A program made the translations under genes and the position numbers. Source: Hamiltosporidium tvaerminnensis (lineage: Eukaryota; Microsporidia; Dubosqiidae). From it: a stretch of 64,000 nucleotides of DNA. The notes under the pieces were generated by a model. It was given only the letters and a program-made list of their open reading frames with translations, was not told the origin of the DNA and made no database searches. The stretch covers positions 1,212,501 through 1,276,500 of the forward strand of contig JAKIMF020000005.1 in assembly GCA_022605425.2 (NCBI GenBank), written 5' to 3'. The first letter of the stretch is position 1. Each line of letters starts with the position of its first letter. Positions 10,139-19,136 of the stretch are shown piece after piece.

Positions 10139-10396
10139 ATTTTTTCCTGTTTTTTTATTTTCTTTAAATTTTCTTTACGACAAATTCTTCCCATTTTTTT
10201 AAATCAAATATTTTTTTCCTATCTTTTTATTTTCTTTAAATTTTCTTTTCAATTATTTTTTCTATTTTTTAAAATCAAATAATTTTTTTAGATTTTTAAA
10301 CTTAAATTTTCTTTTCAATTATTCATCCTATTATTCTTCCTATTTTTTAAAATCAAATATTTTTTTACGATTTTTAAAAATTAAATTTTTTACAAA
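10139..10396 (+). repeat. T-rich tandem repeat upstream of RPS18
   Basis: Three and a half degenerate units of about 70-78 bp: 10139-10210, 10211-10281, 10282-10359 and a partial 10360-10396. Each full unit opens with a T run (usually followed by CCT), passes through TTTAAATTTTCTTT, and closes with TTTTTTAAAATCAAATA or a close variant. The left flank of retroelement copy 1 (around 6995-7021) resembles a unit start, so the array was probably the insertion target. The right-hand TSD of copy 1 is the first part of unit 1. Confidence 0.6.
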
Positions 10397-10397
10397 T

Positions 10398-10409
10398 CCA
10401 ATCCCTTTA
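10398..10409 (+). promoter_or_regulatory. CCC-type start-proximal motif of RPS18
   Basis: The bases just before the start codon read CCAATCCCTTTA, with CCC at 10403-10405. Short C-runs close to the start codon have been described as a promoter-like signal of microsporidian genes, and ribosomal protein genes there often have very short leaders. The function here is inferred from position only. Confidence 0.3.
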
Positions 10410-10880
10410 ATGTCTTCGAGAAATTTCTTAGTTCAACCAAGCGAACTAAACCATATTATTCGTTTATTCAATACAAATATTAATGGTACAAGTCTTGTAA
10501 CACATGCACTTACCAAAATTAAAGGAATTGGAAGAAGATATGCAGATGCAGCAGTAAAAATGGCAAATATTGATCCAAGTAAAAGAGCAGGTGAATTAAA
10601 CAATGAAGAGTTAAATGCACTTCAAAATGTTATAACCGATCCACTTTCTTTCGGAATACCAGAGTGGTTTCTAAACCACCAGAAAGATTACACAGACGGT
10701 ACCACTTCACATCTGATCGGTAATCAGTTAGATGCTGATATTCGATTACTGATTGAAAGAGGAAAGAAAATTAAAAATGTTAGAGTTTGTAGGTTAGCAG
10801 CTGGACTTAAAGTCAGAGGTCAAAGAACTAAAAGTAATGGTAGAAGAGGAAGAACAGTTGGTGTTAGCAAGAAGAAATAA
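10410..10880 (+). CDS. RPS18: 40S ribosomal protein S18 (uS13)
   Basis: A 156-residue protein that matches eukaryotic uS13 from end to end. Recognisable blocks are the N-terminal IIRLFNTNINGT, the helix-two-turn-helix KIKGIGRRYADA, KRAGELNNEEL, IPEWFLNHQKDYTDG and the basic C-terminal tail RGQRTKSNGRRGRTVGVSKK. uS13 sits at the top of the small-subunit head and contacts the P-site tRNA and the large subunit. Length is close to yeast (146) with a short N-terminal extension. No intron is visible, although ribosomal protein genes are the usual place for microsporidian introns. The ATG at 10410 is fixed by homology. The gene is intact only 270 bases from the heavily decayed retroelement copy 1. 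Confidence 0.97.
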   Translation: MSSRNFLVQPSELNHIIRLFNTNINGTSLVTHALTKIKGIGRRYADAAVKMANIDPSKRAGELNNEELNALQNVITDPLSFGIPEWFLNHQKDYTDGTTSHLIGNQLDADIRLLIERGKKIKNVRVCRLAAGLKVRGQRTKSNGRRGRTVGVSKKK

Positions 10881-11227
10881 ATTATTAAATATTTTTAAGG
10901 AAATTGACTAATTTTTCGCAGTTTAATAATATTTTATGACTTTTTTAATTATATTATAATTATTAAAACTGTTTCACTTAATTTTCTTCTTTTTTAAAAA
11001 TATTAAAAATTTCTATGTCTGAAAATGAAGCCAAATATAAATTCTTACAATATAATTTTATTTAAGCTTTTTGTAATAAAAAAATCTTTTTGTGGAATCT
11101 CTCGAATTCGAAAATTAGAAATCTTAAATTTTAAATGAAACGGTATTTTAAAATAATAACACACATAATATCCTTCATATTAAACATTATAACCTTCTGA
11201 AGAATGAATAGATCAAAAATTTATTTG
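10881..11227. other. AT-rich 3' flank of RPS18
   Basis: No gene or repeat is seen. An AATAAA-like string overlaps the RPS18 stop codon and may serve 3' end formation. Confidence 0.35.
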
Positions 11228-11325
11228 ATAAAATTCTGGGTTAAAATATTTTTACCATTTTTATATGTTTTCTTCTACCTCTTTAACCACTAACTGTCTC
11301 TTCTTCCAAATCCTATTTAAGTGTT
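11228..11325 (-). mobile_element. short 3'-end fragment of the R2/R4-like retrotransposon
   Basis: About 100 bases in minus orientation that carry the family terminus (plus strand GATAAAATTCTGGGTTAAAA at 11229-11248) and the next 75 bases, matching 36655-36750 closely. It is either a very strongly 5'-truncated insertion or the remainder of an older copy. Confidence 0.7.
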
Positions 11326-12349
11326 TATGATTATTATTCTCAAGTTATAATGTTTTAAAATTTAAAAAGAGAAAAGATTTAAAGAAATCAACGAATGTTT
11401 TAAATCCAAAGCCAAATCTAAAAATTTCACTCGTAACACTTATTTAAGTTTTTGTGGTTTTTAATAAAGTTTTTTTAATGAATGAACAATGACTAGTGTT
11501 ATTCAATTAGAATGTTTAAAAACTTTATGTTTTTTTGACACAAAATATAAAAGAAAGATTTATTTGTAAATATAAACTTAACTTAAATAGATTTAAGTGA
11601 TGTAGAATCTCTACTTGTCTCATCTTTTATTCATTAATAAACTTCTTTTTCATTTAAAACTAGTAAGAATAGTGAATATTTAAATTTTCAAGAATATATT
11701 GAAAAACAAAATTTTTAATGAGTCTTAAATTTTTTGGTCAAGGCTATTTAAAAGTTTTCTAAAATCAGTTCATAAATTAAGCAGTCCTGTTTACTTACTA
11801 TGTGGGTGACATCGCGAATCCTGACAAGTTAGACTCTTATTAATCTTGTCTTTTTGACAATTTAAATATTGACTTCATTTATTTAGATGATCGATTATGT
11901 TTTTCGGTTTTTTTTGAATCCTTATAACAGCGTTGTATTTTAATGACAGAGTTTAGGACTAAACTTAAAAACCCCTAAAATCTTTTTCATATTAATTAGG
12001 TTATTATTCGGTTTATGACATGATTTTGAGTATCAAATACTGTGGTCTTATAATGATTTGAGTTTAACATTTGTACTATAGTTATCAAATCTAATAAACA
12101 AACATTAAGGCTTATTCTACTCTTAGGTTAAAGCGAAAAAAAGATGATTGGAGGAATCAATACATTTCTTTATGACAGTTTTTCATTTCATATCTTAAAT
12201 GACTCGAGTAGTTTCTGTCTGTACACTAGGAATATCACTGTAGTATTAAATCTTCATTTAAACTATCCGAACTATCAGAATGAAAATGTTAATCATAAAC
12301 TCTATCATAAATATGTAATTTATGTATCTATATATGAATACATAGTAAA
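11326..12349. other. gene-free spacer
   Basis: About 1 kb of A/T-rich DNA without a gene I can support. The plus-strand ORF at 12144-12434 runs into the dispersed repeat that starts near 12350 and reads through it in an arbitrary frame, so I do not call it. Confidence 0.35.
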
Positions 12350-12545
12350 GATTAACCACATTAAAAACTATCTGCCTGACAATGAGCGTGTGAAAATTAT
12401 TGTTGACATTTTGGTGGGATGTAAACAACCCTAGATCTATAAGCACATCCCCTATAATCTCGAGTTCCACTTATTAAAAGAGAAAAATGGTAAACATTCA
12501 TTTGTTAATCCGCCCCGAAAAGTAAAAGAGGAATGGAATATGAAG
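12350..12545 (+). repeat. dispersed repeat B, subtype B' (partial)
   Basis: Shares ATTAACCACATTAAAAACT and the following CTGCCTGACAATGAGCGTGTG block with the start of repeat B at 63523. It then diverges into a second half that matches the copy at 46031-46250 (CTATAATCTCGAGTT here, TTATAATCCCGAGTT there; both end near TAAAAGAGGAAT). This defines a subtype with a different 3' half. Confidence 0.5.
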
Positions 12546-12694
12546 TAAGTTAAAACTATCATAAAAAGAGCCAGAAAAATGATCGATTAAAACATCTGAT
12601 AATATTGAATAAATTTTTTTTATTACTTTTCTTTGCCATTTTTACTTTCTTAATAGAATTTCTGTGGTATTCTAGTACATAATGATGGATTATT

Positions 12695-12706
12695 GGGTTT
12701 CCTTAT
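12695..12706. repeat. target-site duplication of retroelement copy 2, 3' side
   Basis: GGGTTTCCTTAT here is identical to 16508-16519 on the other side of the element. A 12-bp perfect duplication marks an independent insertion. Confidence 0.85.
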
Positions 12707-12779
12707 TTATTTAATAAAATTCTGGGTTAAAATATTTTTATCATTTTTATGTATTTTCTTCAACCTCTTTAACATCTTC

Positions 12780-12968
12780 TTACTCTTCTTCCAAATCAGA
12801 CTCTTCATTTATGTTATTGGTCGGTTCCTCTAAAGTGGTTCCTCCTTGTGAAATAAAGGGTGCTTTATTTTTTGGTTTTAAAATTTTAACACCATCTTCC
12901 TCTCTCTTCTCTTCTTTTAATGAAGGTGTTGGGTCCTCATGCCTCTCTGCTCTCATAATAACACTCAT
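12780..12968 (-). CDS. small acidic 3' ORF of retroelement copy 2
   Basis: A Glu/Lys-rich frame of about 63 codons follows and overlaps, in another reading frame, the end of the polyprotein. The same frame is kept open in copy 3 (36688-36909) despite roughly a dozen amino-acid differences; the C-terminal part GGTTLEEPTNNINEESDLEE is identical. This suggests that it was translated in the source element, either as a separate small ORF or by frameshifting as a C-terminal extension. No known domain. Confidence 0.35.
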   Translation of the reverse strand: MSVIMRAERHEDPTPSLKEEKREEDGVKILKPKNKAPFISQGGTTLEEPTNNINEESDLEEE

Positions 12969-12997
12969 TGACACTCTCTTACGGCTCTCTTCGGCAT

Positions 12998-15900
12998 TTA
13001 GTCCTGACTCAAGTCCTCTTCGTCAATCAAAGGAATTCTTTCGACTGTCTTCTTGAGTACTATAGAATGAATGTATGCCTCTACATTCATGGGTATTTCT
13101 AGTCTTTTAAGATGAGATTTATGGTATTTTGTCACAATACCGTCCCAGGTCATCACATAGGGGATTATCTCAACACTACACCTATAAATAAGACCCAACT
13201 CATTGGCTAGCAGGTCATACTTCCTAAGTTTTTCAGTTTCAACTATTTGAAGTGAATCTTGGGAAGTGATTCCTACTTCAATGAGTGTTATCTTATTCTT
13301 CTTCTTATCTAAAATATATATGTCCGGTCTGTTATTCCGAATTTTGGCATCAGTTTTTATTCTGGTGTCTAATCTTATCTCTGTATACTCATTATCTAGA
13401 ATTTCTTAAACTGAGTGACTCCTAATTCGTTTTGAGGACTTAAACTTATATCTATTGAGGAGAAGTAAGTGTATTCATCTTACAACTTCATTATGTTGTC
13501 TGGTGTAGTCATGGCTAGCATTTTTTCACATCGAGTTGCTAGATGATCTATAGTCTTACCAGATTTATTGCAGTGTTGACATACACCATCTGCTCCCCAG
13601 AATACATTTCTATCCTGGATATAGCAGAACACAGCTTCATTTTGTGCCCTAATATTCCCTCTCTTTAGCAATCTAGAAGAGTCACTAACACTCACAAGCT
13701 CTTTTTTTCGTGCATTATATAACTTTGAATGAAGTTTTCGTTTTTATATTTCGTTATATAGTTTTGCAAGGTGAGCATCTTCTAAACTTTTCTTAGTGAC
13801 TTCTTCTACCAACCTGTACTTTACTTTTAAGAAGCCTTTTATTAGTGCAAGATGGGTTTTATTATTATTCTCCACCTTGAGGATTGCTGCTCGTCTAGTT
13901 GATATTTCTTTACTTTTTTCCAGACAATCCAAGAGTTGCAGAAGCATATGTTCGCTTCGCAACTCAACACTATGTAGGCCTCTTCCAAGTTCTGTTCTAG
14001 GAAGATACAACCGCTCTTTACATCCTGGGCGGAGATGTATCTTATTTTTAACCAACACCGCACGCACTGCATCATCTAACTTAGAGAAGTCAGCCGGTTC
14101 AAGTCGAAGTACTCCTATGTGGTAGTTGATTAACGATATCGCATGTTGATTGATTGCAGAAAATAAATTTTTTGCATTTAATCTAGTGTGACAAAGTCTT
14201 TCAACTCTTGATATAAGTTTGCTCTGTACTTCTTCAAATGAGCTACGTGTTGGGATTCCTCTGCTATCTTCTATTATTCCTAAATATTTGTTAACACTAA
14301 CACCTTCTAGAAGAGTAGCAGTATCTTCACAACACGTATAATTTGTGGCTGACTTCTCTTTGTTAATCTCTAACCCAATCACCTCTAAAAAATTCCTTTG
14401 CCTCGCCTGTCATAGCACTCAATGTGGAGCTTTCTTTTGCAGGGAGCTTAAGATCATCAACAAACAAGAGATGATTAGTAGAATGGGATTCTGCATCTGT
14501 TTGTACTGTCACTTTTGTGTATTTTTCATTAAGCTTTCGGCTTAATGGATCCATACACAACACAAACAACAATGGGGACAAACTATCTTCTTGCAGAATC
14601 CCTCTCTCAATCTTCTTGCTCATGATTTTTTCAGGCCCTACTGATATATCAATTTTCCATTTTGATATAATTACCTTAATAAATTTCAGGATCCAATCAG
14701 GTAAATTAAGGTTTTCAATGCATTGAGTTAAATAAGCATGATCTATTGAATCATAAGCTTTTTTAACGTCAATCCATGTTGCCATAAGATTGTTTCCGTA
14801 CTCTTTATTTAAGGCAATATTCAGTAGAGCCTGCTCTTTCGATCCCTGCACCCCTCGTACCGCCCCTAATTGGTTCTCTGCAAGCAACCCTCGCCTTTCC
14901 ACTTCAAGTTGAACGACTTTCGTTACACACTTTGTCGTTAACTAATAGAAGTTTGACATACAAGTGATTGGCCTGTAGTCAGAGCCTCTTCGTGGAATTC
15001 CTTTCAGTATCAAATACGTAAGCCCGCAGTAAAGCCAATCAGCTTGAGGTGTTCCTTCTAAACATATAACTTTCACAATATCATAAATATATTTGTGAAG
15101 AGTTGTAAGTTTCTTAATAAAAAAATTGTAAATACCATCAATTCCAGCAGCTTTCCAATTAGGAAGCCAATTAATGATATTTACAAATTCATCAAGTGAT
15201 GGAAACGTGGTCGGATGATTATCTGATATAAATGGAATTAAATAATCATCGTACGTGACTGTGTCATCATTTTTGTTCCACATTGTAGACCAAAAACTCA
15301 CAATTTCATCACGACTAACCACATGCTCGGATTCCACATGCTCAGATAACCCACGATAAAATCGACCTCGGAAAAGCTCAAACATACGATTCTCTTTTCG
15401 GAATTGCTTCCTACCAACATACATCGTAATTTTTTTCTCATAAATGTTCAAAGACTTATTCTTCTTAACTAAAGCCCCAGAATGATCAGTTACACTGCTC
15501 AAGTTTAAACTAAACTCTCCCATGATTTTCTTAAGGCTCTTCGTTTCTGAAGTAGAGAGCTTTTCCTGCCTACGAGCCTTCTCGAGAAGATTTTTGGAAA
15601 GTACTAACTTAGAAATTTTACTTTCTATATTTTCCTTCCAAGCGGATCTAGGCTTCTCTTTACGTGTTAGCTCGTCATAGCATACCTGGGCTGCTTGGAT
15701 TATCCGTGCCACTGCAGTTATCGTCATCGGTACATAATAATCAGCATACTCACCGATAATTCGATTAATAAGGTCCAAAACTCTTCTGCAACTAATTCAC
15801 TTGGAAGCTTTTGAGTTCGGACCACCACTTTTCCAATTTCGTTCTCCGAGATTTCTTTGATTTTACTCAAAAATATATCTCTCAGGTTTATGTACTCCGT

Positions 15901-16507
15901 AGTGTCAATCAGGGTGGATGGCTCAGTGAGACAAGTGGTGATTCTACGTCGCTCTCCATTCTCTTCTTGCCTTATTTCCCTTTCTGCCTCATTTTGTGCG
16001 AGTGTTTTAAACGCATCGATATCTAGTCCGCAGACGAATTTCTCATTCTAGTACCTGTGAAGTTCTGTCCAGCTTTTTCTTGGCATTCTTTCAAACCTTG
16101 TCTGTACTGCAAAAAAAAACAATTCGAGGTCATTCCTTCGGGTCGGCTGTTACGGAATCGAATATCGTCCGCAATGCCATTAGCCTGTTACCTTCCGGAA
16201 TAGCTAGAGTACAGGGGCTTGTCATGTCGTACGATGGCTCGCACGCAGAGACTTCAACCGAAGAGGGAACTGGTGTATTAGGCGAAGGTAAGGTGTCAAG
16301 CCCACTATTTTGCATTTTACTGCATGTTTGGCTTGGTGGTGGAGGTGTTATTGTTGTGTAGGAGGAGGAAGGTAGGGAAATCGCCGGTAGGTGTAGCTTA
16401 CATTTTTGTTTGCTAATATAACTTCTCTTCACCTCATCACCGTTGTTTGCAGCCTTTATTTTAGTATTTTTTGATATTTCGCTGCTAACATTTTTCTTTC
16501 TACCCAT
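12998..16507 (-). pseudogene. broken R2/R4-like polyprotein of copy 2
   Basis: Starts MGRKKNVSS at 16507. Lesions in order: TGG to TGA near 16130, just upstream of a run of nine T's (sense) near 16112-16120 where copy 3 has eight; AAG to TAG near 14942 inside the RT (after MSNFY); a six-T run at 14387-14392 that puts the frame out after the FVDD site; a one-base shift before HNEVVR near 13500; a further stop soon after; and others in the endonuclease. Recognisable domains are the RT palm at about 14400-15200, a CX2C...H...C knuckle near 13565-13585 and the endonuclease at about 13000-13350. Copy 2 keeps sense codons (TGG-AAG) where copies 1 and 3 have TGA-TAG. The natural C-terminus seems to be the LSQD end at 12998. 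Confidence 0.8.
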
Positions 16508-16519
16508 GGGTTTCCTTAT
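16508..16519. repeat. target-site duplication of retroelement copy 2, 5' side
   Basis: Second copy of GGGTTTCCTTAT, directly next to the start codon of the element's ORF. Confidence 0.85.
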
Positions 16520-19136
16520 AAAATATAAAATTATACTTTAACCTCAAAGATGGAAGAAAGGAAAAAAAAGAATTAGAATAGCAAATTAAATAAACCTTTT
16601 ATTAATAAAAATAACTCTTTGTTTAAACGGGTCAAAAAATCCTTTAATTCCAATGATAGAGCTTGTCTCTATCAAAAATGCCTAATATCTAGGTGCCTTG
16701 AGCGTGGTTACGTCAATTTTAAAGACCAAAATTTCATTCATACCAAAAGACCCCATAAGTTATGCAGAAAACAATTGTTTGCGGGTTGTCGAAAGACATC
16801 CTCTAAAATTGCTTAGAAGTTTAGCAATAAAGATAACTGTTTTTAATTCAAAGCAATGGAAGCATTTATTGTGAAATATATCTAATTATCTAATTTAAAA
16901 GCATTTAAGATGTTTTTAATACTTTTAAATTTATTTAAGTTTCAACCTTCATGTTGAAAGTATTCGAAATAAAATTTATTTTAGAAAAAGTGCAAATAAT
17001 AGAATAAAAATTTTCTAAAAATTATCCAAATAATACTCAACAAAGAACTGAAAAACTCTAGAAAATGGGCCAATTTATGCTCTACTTATCGATATTCTTT
17101 GTTATAAAAACCCCGATGGAACTTTAAGAGCGCGGTTTTTCAATTTCAAACTGGGATGTTTCGAATGATTCTCAATATAGAGCATGCTTCAGATCATCCA
17201 TGAATGAATAAAATGATAAATATTGTTCATATAAAACACTATGACATTCCATCACGAGTTTCAAGGATTTTGTGAGAAAAATACGAAGTCTATTTGAGAT
17301 ACAATAGTCAAAATACCCTTCAAGACATCCAAGTCAATGAAATAACCCCAAAATATGATAGATATATTATGAATTGCGTAGATATGGGAGGTATTTGTAA
17401 CATAATGATGGTTATTCTTGGATTTTACACATCAGCAACACATCACTAAGTTTTTACGGCCATTTAAATTACTTGATAAAAGCGCCTAATCAATTAAAAA
17501 ATCGAAAGATATATATATAAATTTTGGCGTGTCTATTTCAATTCAAGCAGAAAACGGTAAAGAATCTTTAAACAACGTTTGAGTAATTTCATAGAAGTCT
17601 AAATATAAAAAATATCTACGAAAGACCTAGAAATTCACGGGCTCAAGACCAAAAGGAAAAGGCCAATCAAATGGGGAACATAGTTTTCAAAAATTTTCTA
17701 GAAACCGCAGAGAAAAGATGAATTTATGCGTTCGAGTTTATGATCAATATGTATTAAATTAATTCATGGAGCAACAAACTATTCCAAATTTATTGTTTCA
17801 GAGTCAAGGTGGATATAATACTCAAACTTAAAATTTTGAAAATGATGAAACGTAATTTAAAAATGAATATAATGCTTGATATTAGAAAAAAAATAAGATT
17901 TTAATTATAATTATGATTTACATGATTGTGACATGGTCATTTTTCCTCCTATATAAAAGCAATTGATGCAAAGAGCAACCCAAGTACAAATGAAATAACT
18001 TAAAATATAGGTGGTTATGTTCTATTGAAAAAATATTTCCGTAATAATACATCTAACCGAAGAAATGTTATTGATGAATATTTTTTTAAGAAAAAATATA
18101 ATAGTAGATATTTAAGGAAACAATAGGATATAAATTCTAAATAAAGAATCTTACGATCTGCAAAACGTTTTTAAGAACAGATCAAAGAAGATTTGTTAAA
18201 AAAACAACATATATTATTGACTTCCATGCTTAGCTCTATTATATTTTCTCTTAAAAATGAAATAATTTAGAGTAAAATCTTAGTAACATGCATATTAAAG
18301 AGCGGAATCACATCGCAGCCTCTTTCTTTTTTCTTTGGATATACTTTAGTATGTTGTTTTATTTAAATATAAAATAACTGTTATAAATAAGGAATAGTTC
18401 AAAAATCAAAGTGAATAAAGAAAGATAATTTAAATTGAACAATTTTTTTTATTTTTCTTTACGTTCTTTTTTTTTTAATTTTCTTAAATTTTTTTTTTAA
18501 TTTTCTAACTTTATTTTGTTGTTATTTTATCGAGATTTTTTATTTTTTTGCAAAACGATCGTTTCAGTCTAAAAAAGTATAATTACTTTTTTTTAGAACT
18601 TATAGGATTTTTCAGATGAGAAGATCAGCTAGCTTTGACCTTGGCTAAAGAAATAAATAAGATGAACATGAACATGAGGGAAAGAAGTTACTGTGGTATG
18701 GCATACCAATATATAATTTATATTTTTGCGTTTTATCTTTAATCGATTTTTAAATTTAATCATAGTATTTGAGTTTCGAGGTTTATTTTTCAAAAAATTC
18801 GCTACATTGTTCTTTTCTTCTTTCAAAAAATCTTAATGAGTATATAAATCCTTGATTTATATCATAGAATCTTTCTAAGACCCAAATCTAATATTTTTTT
18901 ATTCTTGCTTTTTAAACAGCAAATTATAAAATTCTGAGGGTTTTTTAAAGTTCGAGAAATTTTGGGTGTGGCTCATTAGAGAACGACACACTTGGATTTT
19001 AATTAAAACATTCTAATATTGCTTACAATTAAATTTCCAATTAAAAAATATAAAATATATTGAGATAAATATATTAAAAAAAGTATTTTATCAACAAAAT
19101 TTAATATAATTAAGTAAAAATTTACATCCGCCATTT
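16520..19136. other. gene-poor spacer upstream of the LRR gene
   Basis: 2.6 kb without an intact gene. The 65-codon ORF at 16619-16816 (Cys/Arg/Lys-rich) may be a remnant. A decayed coding-like stretch lies at about 17040-18240 and is listed separately. From about 18430 to 18600 the sequence is nearly pure T-rich low-complexity DNA. Confidence 0.4.
17040..18240 (+). pseudogene. possible decayed gene on the plus strand
   Basis: Richer in G/C than its surroundings, and it can be read in long plus-strand runs interrupted by occasional stops. For example, from ATG 17213 there are 79 codons with a single internal TGA before TAA at 17447. The runs contain varied amino acids (His, Tyr, Gly, Met, Cys) rather than the Phe/Lys/Ile/Asn monotony of chance ORFs. 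No family is recognised; an old transposase or an LRR-family relative would both be possible. Confidence 0.25.

Larger units (their letters stand above)
12707..16507 (-). mobile_element. R2/R4-like non-LTR retrotransposon, copy 2, full length
   Basis: A 3801-bp element in minus orientation bounded by the 12-bp duplication. The sense 5' end coincides with the ATG of the ORF at 16507 and the 3' end is CCCAGAATTTTATTAAATAA. The encoded blocks are a reverse transcriptase with an FVDD active site, a CCHC knuckle (CX2CX8HX4C) and an RPD-X14-E endonuclease motif, the set that defines site-specific-type (restriction-like endonuclease) non-LTR elements such as R2, R4 and Dong. The unique flanks differ from those of copy 3, so this is not a segmental duplication. 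Confidence 0.88.

Noticed and set aside
12144-12434. 96-codon plus-strand ORF
   Set aside because: It runs into repeat B' in a frame not kept in the other copy (46031-46250); composition looks like chance.
13796-14125. 109-codon ORF on the plus strand, identical to one at 37738-38067
   Set aside because: Antisense shadow of the retroelement polyprotein; identity reflects the high similarity of copies 2 and 3.
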